Source of the DNA: MVRV01 sp964469905
GTDB taxonomy: Bacteria; Desulfobacterota; Syntrophia; Syntrophales; Smithellaceae
DNA length: 64,000 bases
Direction: 5' to 3'
Assembly (NCBI GenBank): GCA_964469905.1
Contig: CAYXZW010000006.1
Span: forward strand, 1 to 64,000
Shown: positions 28,351 to 38,600 of the stretch, piece after piece
How the letters are laid out: each line of letters starts with the position of its first letter
Position numbering within the stretch: position 1 is the stretch's first letter
Made by a program: the position numbers and the translations under genes
The notes under the pieces: model-generated
The model's input: the letters and a program-made list of their open reading frames with translations, nothing else
Databases searched by the model: none
Told to the model about the DNA's origin: nothing

Positions 28351-29292
28351 ATGCCTAATTTTTCAGAAAACTCTAAAATTTATATTGCCGGTCATCGCGG
28401 TTTAGTTGGCGCCGCCATTTTGCGTCGCTTAATCAGCAATGGATTTAACAATGTCATTGTAAGAACAAGAGCTGAACTGGATTTGACTTCCAGAAAAGAT
28501 GTCTGGGATTTCTTTGACAGCGAGAAACCTGAGTATGTCATCCTTGCTGCAGCAAAAGTAGGAGGCATTGCTGCCAATATGGCTGAGCCGGTGGATTTTC
28601 TGGTGACTAACCTGGAAATTCAGAATAATATTTTGCTGGCCTGTCATCATTTTAAGGTCAAGAAAACCATGTTTCTCGGCAGTTCGTGCATTTATCCACG
28701 GGAAGCGCGGCAACCAATGCACGAGAGTTGTTTTATGGCCGGCCCGGTTGAACCAACAAATGAATCCTATGCAATTGCCAAAATTGCCGGCATTCGCCTT
28801 GCGCAGGCACTTCGTCAGCAATATGGACTTAATGTGATTTGCCCTATTCCCTGCAATGTATATGGTCAAGGCGATCATTTTGAGTTCGAGCGCTCGCATG
28901 TTGTATCTGCCCTGGTAAGGCGTTTTGTCGAAGCGAAGAGGAATGATTCCCCAATAGTGACTCTATGGGGTACAGGCAACGCCCGCAGGGAATTATTACA
29001 TGTGGACGATTTGGCTGATGCGTGTCTATTTTTATTACAGAATTATGATTCAGCAGAGATAATTAATGTAGGTTCCGGTTATGATCTGACCATTCGCGAA
29101 CTGGCTGAAAGAATAGCAAATATTGTGGAATATAAAGGTAGTCTGGATTGGGATATAACTAAGCCCGACGGGATGCCACAAAAATTATTAGATGTTGATA
29201 GATTAAATAAACTCGGCTGGAAGTATCAAATTGATTTAGAAACAGGCATTAGAACCGTTGTGAAAGATTTTGAATCAATCTATCATCAATAG
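28351..29292 (+). CDS. GDP-L-fucose synthase-like epimerase/reductase (Fcl/ColC)
   Basis: A 313-residue protein begun at ATG 28351, preceded by GGAG. N-terminal IYIAGHRGLVGAAILRRL, VGGIAANMAEPVDFL, LGSSCIYPREA, and catalytic Y-x-x-x-K in ESYAIAKIAGI are diagnostic of the GDP-fucose synthase family, which epimerises C3/C5 and reduces C4. The family also contains ColC (GDP-colitose synthase). The next gene is ColD-like, so either GDP-L-fucose or GDP-L-colitose is the product. GDP-mannose 4,6-dehydratase (Gmd) is not in the window. Confidence 0.9.
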   Translation: MPNFSENSKIYIAGHRGLVGAAILRRLISNGFNNVIVRTRAELDLTSRKDVWDFFDSEKPEYVILAAAKVGGIAANMAEPVDFLVTNLEIQNNILLACHHFKVKKTMFLGSSCIYPREARQPMHESCFMAGPVEPTNESYAIAKIAGIRLAQALRQQYGLNVICPIPCNVYGQGDHFEFERSHVVSALVRRFVEAKRNDSPIVTLWGTGNARRELLHVDDLADACLFLLQNYDSAEIINVGSGYDLTIRELAERIANIVEYKGSLDWDITKPDGMPQKLLDVDRLNKLGWKYQIDLETGIRTVVKDFESIYHQ

Positions 29293-29309
29293 AAAGGATG
29301 AGTATCCCC

Positions 29310-30578
29310 ATGAACTTAAAATACACTTATCAGTTACGTGAACCAGTTAAGGCTTTAATGAACGAATCGTCGAGAATCAACAGTTATAAAACGCAACAAT
29401 ACTGGTATCCTCTCAGCATGGCCACATATGACTTTGAAGAAATATTGGCGGCAATTGACTCGTTATGTTCTTTTCGAACAACCATGTGGGAAAAGACCAT
29501 TGAATTTGAACGGCAATTCGCACATGAAGTGGGCTGTCCGGAAGCCGTCATGGTCAACAGCGGATCGTCCGCCGATCTGCTGATTGCTTTCGCCTTAATC
29601 AATCCGGCCGTCAAACTGCTGAATCCGGGCGACGAAATTCTCGTGCCGTCCGTTACATGGCCCACTCAAATCTGGTCGCCCATGATGGCCGGTCTGAAAG
29701 TGCGGTTCGTTGATACGGACACCGAGACCCTCAATATGGACTTAAAAGATCTGGAGGCAAAAATCGGTCCGCGGACGCGCGCTATTTCGCTGGTTCATCT
29801 TATGGGCAACCCCTGCGATATGGATCGTGTTCTTTCTATTTGCGAAAAATACAATCTTATTTTAATTGAAGACTGTTGTGAAGCCCTCGGCTCCGCGTTT
29901 AAGGGCAAAGCCGTTGGCACATTCGGATTAGCAGGTAGTTTTTCGTTCTTTTTTTCCCATCACATTACCACCATGGAAGGAGGCATGATTATATGCAATG
30001 ATCAGCAACTTTCGGATCTTTTTCGGCTGCTGCGCGCTCATGGCTGGGCGCGCAATGCGAAATACATCAAGCCGGACCCGGCCGAAAATCTTGATCCCCG
30101 GTACATGTTTCTGAACTTGGGATTCAATGTGAGACCATCGGAGCTACAAGCAGGTTTCGGTCTTGAACAGCTAAGAAGATTGCCGGCGTTTCACGCACAA
30201 CGTGTTGCCAATGTTACATACTTTCAAAGATATTTGAATAATCATTCAGAAATAATGCAGTTAATGAAAGTATTACCGGATGCAGATTGCTCATGGTTTG
30301 CGCTTCCCATCATGCTTACACCGGAATGCCCCTTCAAGAAACAGTTGTTATTAACATATCTTGAAGAACAAGGAGTAGAGACACGTCCCATTGTAGCTGG
30401 CAACTTGACAAAACAGCCGGCATGTAAATTATACCCTGAATTACAGGAGAACAATCTGCCTGGTTCCGACGCCATCCATGATCGTGGTTTTTATCTCGGG
30501 TTACACCCATTTGAGGCGACAAAAAATCTGGACCGGCTGGCAGATATTTTTGAACAATTTATTCGGAGTCACACATGA
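29310..30578 (+). CDS. PLP-dependent 3-dehydratase, ColD-like
   Basis: A 422-residue DegT-fold protein. ATG 29310 is chosen because AAGGATGAG lies at the right distance; ATG 29298 is inside that site. The usual Schiff-base lysine is replaced by histidine in SHHITTMEGGMI (near residue 217), as in ColD, which removes the 3-hydroxyl of GDP-4-keto-6-deoxymannose on the way to colitose. The cysteine cluster of RfbH is absent, again as in ColD. DTDTETLNMD, LMGNPCDMD and RAHGWARNAK also resemble ColD. Together with the Fcl/ColC-like gene this suggests a 3,6-dideoxy-L-sugar. ATGA overlap with the next gene. Confidence 0.82.
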   Translation: MNLKYTYQLREPVKALMNESSRINSYKTQQYWYPLSMATYDFEEILAAIDSLCSFRTTMWEKTIEFERQFAHEVGCPEAVMVNSGSSADLLIAFALINPAVKLLNPGDEILVPSVTWPTQIWSPMMAGLKVRFVDTDTETLNMDLKDLEAKIGPRTRAISLVHLMGNPCDMDRVLSICEKYNLILIEDCCEALGSAFKGKAVGTFGLAGSFSFFFSHHITTMEGGMIICNDQQLSDLFRLLRAHGWARNAKYIKPDPAENLDPRYMFLNLGFNVRPSELQAGFGLEQLRRLPAFHAQRVANVTYFQRYLNNHSEIMQLMKVLPDADCSWFALPIMLTPECPFKKQLLLTYLEEQGVETRPIVAGNLTKQPACKLYPELQENNLPGSDAIHDRGFYLGLHPFEATKNLDRLADIFEQFIRSHT

Positions 30579-32551
30579 TCACACTTAAAATATTGGGTGG
30601 CCTCGGCAATCAACTCTATGCTTTTGCCTGCGGATACAGCGTCGCAAAAAGCTTGAATCAGGAATTGGTGCTGGATGTAGCGGATTATTACAACGGCTAC
30701 ACCCACCCCTATGCGCTGGACGCCTTAAATATTCCGGTCTGCAGGAAACTGACCTATACACATGCCTCGGAAAAAATGCTGACACCGGATGTCATTCCGG
30801 TGCAAATCAAAGACACTTTTGATGTCATTGCCGATTTCGCGGATGGCATCACTGATCGAGAGACTCTTCTGCAGCGAATCGGAACGCACCGGAATATATA
30901 CCTCAACGGCTACTGGGCCAGTCATGATTTTTTTTCGGGCGACGAAGACGACATCCGCCGTATATTTTCTCCCCTTCATAAATCCGGTGAATACCGTTCA
31001 TTTCTGGAAACCATCCGGGGACAATGCAGCATCGCCGTTCATATGCGCAGGACTGATTTTGTCGCTCTCGGAAACGTTTGCAGCGACGATTACTACAAAG
31101 CCGCCATCGTTTACATGCAGTCTCTTTATCCCGACGCCATGTTCTATTTTTTTTCCGATGACATCGATTACGCCAGGCAGCAATTTGGAAATCAAAGGCG
31201 CTTTCGCTATATTCAGATATTCGGAGGGATGAACGCCAACCTGGATGAATTTTTCTGCATCTCGGCCTGCAATCACAGGATTCTGCACAAAGGCAGCAGC
31301 TTCAGCGAGTGGGCAAGTTTTTTAAGCAGCAATCCCGATAAAAAGGACATTGTTTATGTCCCACGGGACGGCCAGAGCCCTAAGGGGTTTGTCTGCCTGA
31401 ATGATCGCCAAATCGCCGATCTCAAGGAAAACTATCAAACGACCCCCCGATTCACCATTCAGAACAACATCGAAGCCAGAACCAGCATCGACCGGATGCT
31501 GACAAAGGGGCAATACGAGACGATTCTGGACGTTATCGCCGACATCAGCATGGACGCATATTCCGTCTCTCGCGCAGATTGCATTTATTTTCTGGCAGAC
31601 AAAGCCGTCGCCTACGCACAAACGGACCAACTACTTGCTGCCGAGCAGTGCCTGCACAAGCAGGCCCAGTATTCCCGTGATGACGAGAATTTTCACGCCA
31701 ATTATTATGTCGTATTAAAAGCGTTGGGCAAAAGCCGGGCCGCGTCTATCCACGCGGCCAGATGCGCCAATCTCACCCAAAGCGAAGCGTTGCGCATGGA
31801 GCTCAATAAGTCTTTTACTGACGACTCTCCGGAATCACGAATATACGGGGTTATCCGTAACACACCACTGAAGCATTTTATCGTGACGCCGAACACGCCA
31901 TGGTTCTATTACATCAAAACTCCCCAGTCCATCGCCGCCTGGCTGGCCCGGATGGGCCATACGGTATCTTATATTTTTCCGCCGTCCGTAAAAAACATCG
32001 ATCCCGCTCCCTCCCCGGAACAAGTCGTTGATGCATGCCTTAAGGCAAAATCAGGCTGCGATACGCTTTACTCCTATGGTCTGGATTTATTTCCCTCCAT
32101 CATCAATAAAACAGCAACAGGTCAGTTGATACCTTATGTTGAACCATTAATAAAGCATTTAAGCCGCAGTGGCGCCGGAGAGCCGGTGGTCGTGTTCCGC
32201 CACCCTCATGCGGTTGGTGATAATCGGGAAAGAAAATATGCAAGATTTCTTTACTGGGATTTTCAGGATGACGCAGACAGCGAACGCACATTAGTCAACG
32301 CCTGGTCCGAGGACATGCGCGAATACATGTGCAGGCAAGCGGATCGCGTCATTGTGACGAATCGCACACTCTTTGAAAAAACACGGGCAGTCTGGCAATT
32401 GAATAACGTCTATTTATTCGAGCATCAAGACGACGTTGATGCGCAACCATGCCGTTACCTGGAGGAACGGATCCCCTATTCGTCCAACTGCCTGGCCGAC
32501 GATCGAACCATTGAATTGGCCGCCTTTATCCTCGGGCTGTCCAATGAATAG
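30575..32551 (+). CDS. GT11 alpha-1,2-fucosyltransferase fused to a C-terminal extension
   Basis: A 658-residue protein. Residues 1-290 are a GT11 domain: LGGLGNQLYAFACGYSVA at the N terminus and the HxRR motif in VHMRRTDFV (about 155), followed by FYFFSDD. GT11 enzymes add L-fucose (or L-colitose) in alpha-1,2 linkage from the GDP-sugar, matching the two genes upstream. Residues about 330-430 look helical, TPR-like. Residues about 430-658 resemble the N-terminal half of a GT-B transferase (WLARMGHTVSYIFPPS, RVIVTNRTLFEKTRAVW) with no visible donor half. The extension is unusual for a GT11. Confidence 0.85.
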   Translation: MITLKILGGLGNQLYAFACGYSVAKSLNQELVLDVADYYNGYTHPYALDALNIPVCRKLTYTHASEKMLTPDVIPVQIKDTFDVIADFADGITDRETLLQRIGTHRNIYLNGYWASHDFFSGDEDDIRRIFSPLHKSGEYRSFLETIRGQCSIAVHMRRTDFVALGNVCSDDYYKAAIVYMQSLYPDAMFYFFSDDIDYARQQFGNQRRFRYIQIFGGMNANLDEFFCISACNHRILHKGSSFSEWASFLSSNPDKKDIVYVPRDGQSPKGFVCLNDRQIADLKENYQTTPRFTIQNNIEARTSIDRMLTKGQYETILDVIADISMDAYSVSRADCIYFLADKAVAYAQTDQLLAAEQCLHKQAQYSRDDENFHANYYVVLKALGKSRAASIHAARCANLTQSEALRMELNKSFTDDSPESRIYGVIRNTPLKHFIVTPNTPWFYYIKTPQSIAAWLARMGHTVSYIFPPSVKNIDPAPSPEQVVDACLKAKSGCDTLYSYGLDLFPSIINKTATGQLIPYVEPLIKHLSRSGAGEPVVVFRHPHAVGDNRERKYARFLYWDFQDDADSERTLVNAWSEDMREYMCRQADRVIVTNRTLFEKTRAVWQLNNVYLFEHQDDVDAQPCRYLEERIPYSSNCLADDRTIELAAFILGLSNE

Positions 32552-32687
32552 AAATCTAAGTACTTGCTCTGGTGATCATCAATCTGACGAAATTCGAATA
32601 TGTTCGCTACGGCTACTTTACAAGTAATAAAGCAATATTCCGCAATTTTTACAACAAGACTTATGGTTAATATTAGGAGAGTAAACC

Positions 32688-35600
32688 ATGCCGACAAATT
32701 CATATTTATCGACACACAGCCAATACCGGGAAGATCTGGTTATCGACACACTTTTTAAGTACAAATCCAATGGTTTTTATGTTGATATCGGCGCCAATGA
32801 TCCAGACGTCTTGAGCAACACCAAATTGTTTTATAATCGGGGATGGAACGGCATCAACATAGAACCGGAGCCGAATCTTCATGCAAAGCTCTGCTGCCAT
32901 AGAGGAAGAGATATTAACCTGAGAGTTGGCGTTGGCCCCGAGCCGGGAATAATGACATTTTATCGGATGTCTGCCGACACGCTTTCATCATTTAATAAGC
33001 AAGCCGCTCTTCAAGCAGGCAAGCTTTACGGCGGAACTTTGATTGGAGAGGAACCTACACCAGTTGCAAAGCTGGCTGATATCCTGGCGGATAACCTCCG
33101 CGGAAGTTCGATTGATTTTATGTCCGTTGATGCGGAGGGATATGACTTGGCGGTCTTAAAAAGCAACGATTGGTCCCGCTTCCGCCCATCCGTCATTATT
33201 GTCGAAATCAATGTGGGTGGGAATGATATTATCGCATTTTTACAAAAACAGGATTACATTTTAATATTTGACAATTATACCAACGGTATTTTTGTTGCCA
33301 AGGAATTCTTCAATACGATTGATGATAATATTAGAGAGGACCTGCGCAAACTGGAAAATAGTCAAGGTCTGCGAACAGTACTCCCGCGGACTGGGGAAAA
33401 AAACGAACTTTATATTAATCATATATACGGCCATCAGTCCCCGAGCATTATCAAAGCATTCAAACGTGGAAACGTCACCATCCTCTGCACACATCTTCCG
33501 ATCGAAGGATGCGATCATTACGTCTATACGAATTCCTTCAGCTACTGTGGCAAAATGCCTGGTTTGAACATTCTGCTCATGCTGGAGCCATCGGTCGTCC
33601 TTCCGGGCGAGTATAACGATCATGTCTGGCAGCATTTCGATCATGTCTTTGGATTATTCGACGTGCTTATGGATCGCAGCAACAAATTTCATAAAATATT
33701 TTTTCCGCGAACCGATATACCGGGCGCAAATCCGGTCACTGATAACCAAAACAGCCGCGAAAATCTCTATCCGCTATCAGGACGCAAGCATGCCATATGC
33801 ATGATCGGCAGTAACAGAAGTTCCCATGTACCCTATGAACTATACTCCAAACGTGTTGAAGCTGCCCGCTGGTTCGCGGAGCATTCCAAAATACCTTTTG
33901 ACGTTTATGGGCCACCATTTGCTCTGCCCAATTACCGGGGACCTTGTCCGGTTTCTCAAAAGTTGGCAAAAATTAAAGAATATCGATTTAATCTTTGTTT
34001 TGAAAATACCAATGATCCGATATTGGCCGCGGGCTACGTCACCGAAAAAATTCTCGACTGCATGGAATCGCGGACCATTCCAATTTACCTGGGTGCCCCC
34101 AACATCGAGCAATACGTTCCTGAGGACTGTTTCATTGATTTGCGCAAATTCGCCGACTATGCTGATCTGGAAAAATATCTGCGCAAAATGAGTAATCAGG
34201 ATTATCATCGTTATATAAACGCAATCGACAAATGGGTTACAAGCGGCAATCTTATGAAATTTGCTGAAGCGCCGTTATATAACGATCTGGCGAAACTGTG
34301 TGCGGAGTCCTCGAGACTTAATATCGAGAATCTGTTTGCATCAGATCACGTATGGGAAGTATGCAAAGCCGAACCGCCGACAGCCCGCCAATGGCAGTTT
34401 GTTCAGAAGCCCGCGTTGTGGACTTGGAAACATCTGTCAAAAGCCGAGGCTCCGATTATCGAAAACGGAAAACTGATCAGCCGGCAGCATTTAACTGTTT
34501 GCCGGAAATCTGATAAAGTCAATACATCCGAGGGAAAGTGTTTCCTGATCGGAAAGAAACCATCTATCAAGGTATTAGCTGCCGGCACCAAATTCTTTTC
34601 TGGCAATGCACGGCAGGGGTATGACTATGGATGGTGGAATCATTTTGATGCGCTTAAACGCTTTGAAAATATAGAAATGCATTTTTTTGATTATGCTACG
34701 GAGGCACAGCAGCGAGGGATTGCGGGAATGTCCGAATGCCTACAGGAAGTCATCTGTAAAGAAAAACCCGACATACTCTTTTATTGTCCTCTCAACAGTC
34801 CGGTTGGTATTCTGCCTGATAGCCTAAAAAGCATAACCGGTTTAACGGATACTCAAACTGTCATTTGGATGAATAATGATCATCAACTTTTAAACGAGGA
34901 CGCAGAAAGCTGGGCACACTGCTCTGATTACATCATTACACTTTCACCTGAATCTGCAGGGTATTTTGCAGCGGCAGGTTTCGGCTCCAAAGTCATTAAA
35001 AGCCAATGGGGTTTCAATCCTTATACATATAACACATCAAACGCAAGACACCGGGAAATAAGCTTTTGCGGCGCTGCCAAAGGCATCCGTTCAGAGATCC
35101 TGGAAAAAATAAAACAGAGCGGTTTGTCTGTTGATGTTTTCGGATCAGGTTGGCACGAGGACTCTTTCATTCCCTTTTACGATATGGTAAATATTTTTTG
35201 TCAATCCAGGATTAACCTGCACCTCAGTGATACGCCTGATCTAATGAACCATCAGATCAGAAGAAGAACTTTCGAAGTGCCGGGTTGCCATGGATTTTTA
35301 CTCACTCATCCTGCAGACGGCTTGGAAGAGTATTATAAACCCGGCAAGGAAATCGTCGTTGCTTCCTCATCGGAGGAACTGATTGAGAAAGCAAAGTATT
35401 ATCTTGCCCATGAACGGGAACGGGAAATAATCGCGCAAAGCGGATATGAGCGAACACTTGCCGAGCATACATGGTCCCGGCGCTTCATTGATATTTTCAA
35501 ACATATCGGTTTCACAGCTATCCTCAGATCCATCTCCGGAATGGTCGGCGCCCCGTATTTTGTTGAGTCTTCCAAAACTTCTCTCTTAACCACAACGGAA

Positions 35601-38600
35601 AATGAAGCGGTAACGTCCATAGACTCTCAAAACGAAGTCATTGAAACAACCATCAATGTCATGGCATATAACCAACTGGAATACACCAAAATATGCGTGG
35701 AAAGCATTCTACATTATACTAAAGGCCCCTTCGAGTTACTGCTGACTGACAATGGCTCAACAGACGGCACCAGTGAATATTTTAATGCTGTAAAGAACTT
35801 TCATCCGCGCACCCGGATCATTCGAAACTTCCACAACCGCATTGCGGAAACGGCGGTAAATCATTCCACTTGTGCGGCACGTGGAAAATATTATGTGTTT
35901 GTCAGCAACGATACAATGGTACACGAAGGTTGGCTGGAAAACCTTATCCGCCACATGGAATCTGCTCCGGATATCGGCTGGGTGGGACCGCGTTCCAATA
36001 GTATTAGCGGGCCTCAGTTTGAGTCAGCTGTGTACGATTCCACAGAGACATTCCAGGCTTTTGCCGCCGAACGGGCCAATCTGCATCGGGGCGAAAATTT
36101 CCCCGTTGATCGCTTAGCAGGAATGCTCGTCATTTCCAAGAAGCAGTTTTTTGAACGAATCGGAGGAGCGGATCCTTACCTGCCGGCAAATGGCAGAGAT
36201 GGAGGTTATGGTTTCAGCGATGATGATATATCACTACGGTTTATTATAGCCGGCTATAAGTTACTCGTTGCCAATGATGTTTACATCCAGCACTTCGGCA
36301 GTGTAAGTGCAAAACATGATCGTCCTGATCTCTTTGGCTCCCCCCAAAATCTCAATAAAGAAAAATATCTACGTAAAATCAGGGATAATAACCGCATCAC
36401 TATGGCAACAGACGGCAATATGATTATCAAACCTTACAAGCTCGATGATATCATCCCGGTGGAAGAACGAATGGTCATCAGAACCCCCCGTATATGTTTT
36501 GTTGAAACAGAAGACAATGTTACAATAGCACCTGACACCGAAAGCCTTTATGTCGACGTCGCCCAAATACATAATGGACAAATTTTCGGGGACAGGGGTA
36601 AAACGATCCAATCCCTAATCCTGCAACTCCTGGAAGACAACTCCTATGATTTTCTTGTTCTGATCAATTCGCGCCTTGCCCCCTCTCCGGAAATCGTCTC
36701 TGCACTGACGGAATCGGCCCTGTGTCACCCGGATGTGGGAATTATGGTTCCAACGGGCAACTATGCACCGGCAACACATCAACCCGCAGAAACAAAGAAA
36801 GGTATCGAGCTGATTGATTATGCTGATTTGTCTACATGTACTATAAACCTCAAAATTACCAGGCCTTTTCGACCAGGTCTCGCCAATTGTGAAAATGACA
36901 ATGAATTATTATGGTTTTTGCAGAGACGTGTACGGGGTGAAGGTTATTTTATCGCGAAAGCAAATAATGTTGAAATCAATTACAGCAGGCCGATACTTGA
37001 TCATCCATGCGATGCTCAAGTTCTTCCGGAACAACTGGTAAAAGAAAGAAAATATACGGAAGCTGCAGCCATTTACAGAAATGATCTTGAAAAAGATCCT
37101 ACCTTTGCCGAAGCCCACTATCAGCTTGCCCTTATTGCCAGAGAACAGCAGCGGACAGAAGAAGCCATCTTGCACGCCGAGCAGGCACTTGGGGCAGATC
37201 CGCATCACATAGAGTCTTTGATTTTCCTGTCGGGCTTATTTATGGCGCAAAACGACTGGAAGCGTGCGAAATCGTTCATCGGCCAGGCTAACTTCAAGCA
37301 GCCGGGTAACCCGGAAGTAAAGAAAATAGTCGAGCAATATGAGCAGAAAATGGGGGAAAAAGCTGTTCTTCCAAAACAAAAAGAAGGTGCAACAATACCT
37401 TGCCTGACAAACAGTGAATTTATTAAAGGCAGGACATCCATTATTGTTACGGCATCTTCTAAACACATACGTGAATGCATAACTGCCATTAAAAAACATA
37501 CACCGGAACCTTATGAACTGATAGTGATTGACAACTTCATAACTGAGGAATTGAAAAAGAAGCTGCAGAAAACTGTTAAAGAAATCAGCAGTCCCTGCAA
37601 AATTCTGGAGCACTCTCCCAAAGCCCCCTTATTGCAGTCCGTCAACCTTTGCATTAACGAATCAACCGGCGAATTTATCGTTCTGATTATGGATGATACT
37701 ATAGTTTCAGCAGGCTGGCTCACCGGAATGCTGACATGTCTTAAATTCGCACCTGAAGCGGGTATCATCGGCCCCATGACTAACACTGGAAGCGGTCTCC
37801 AGCGGGTTGCCGACGACTTGTGTCAATCCGTTAATTATGTCGATAAATGCGCGGCTACATTTAAAGAGCGATTTCATCACCGCCGGGTGCCATACCGGAA
37901 TATTGCCGGACCATGCCTGTTATTCAAGAGAACACTCGTGGAAAAAATCGGATTACTGGATGAACGATTCGCAGCCGGAGAGTTTGAAGTTGAAGATTAT
38001 TGCTGGAGAGCAGAATTGGACGGCTGCATAAATTATATAGCCGGTGATGTTTTTGTCTATAATTACGGAAAAAAGGGATTGCCGGGTGACAGAACAATCA
38101 TTGATACAAAATGGACATTCAGTATGGACAGCCTCGAAGGCAGGAAACTGGCTGTTCTGAAATCCCGGGAACTGGCTGCTGTCATGTATCAAAAAGGCTT
38201 CATGGATCAGGCAGTCGAAGCACTGATCAACTGCATCAAACTGATCCCCGATGCCAAAGAAATATATTATGACCTGACCCTTATGTTTATTGAATCCAGA
38301 AGATTTTCCGAGGCCCGGGAAGTTGTCGGAACCATGCCGGAAGCGGTCAGAAATGATGTAAAGGGTTTAGGATATGCGGGTTACGCCATGGAAGGTTTAG
38401 GTCAGGATGATGAAGCGGCTGCCTGTGCGGACAGAATATTGTCTCAGAATGAAAAATACCCGGCAGCTCTGAATCTGAAGGGTGTTTTAGCGTATAAAAA
38501 AGACGATAGAGAAAAGGCTGCGTACTATTTCCAGAAGGCCATTGACGCTGATCCGGGGTATGGCGAAGCCCATATCAACCTTGGTGTTCTGTACCGGGGA

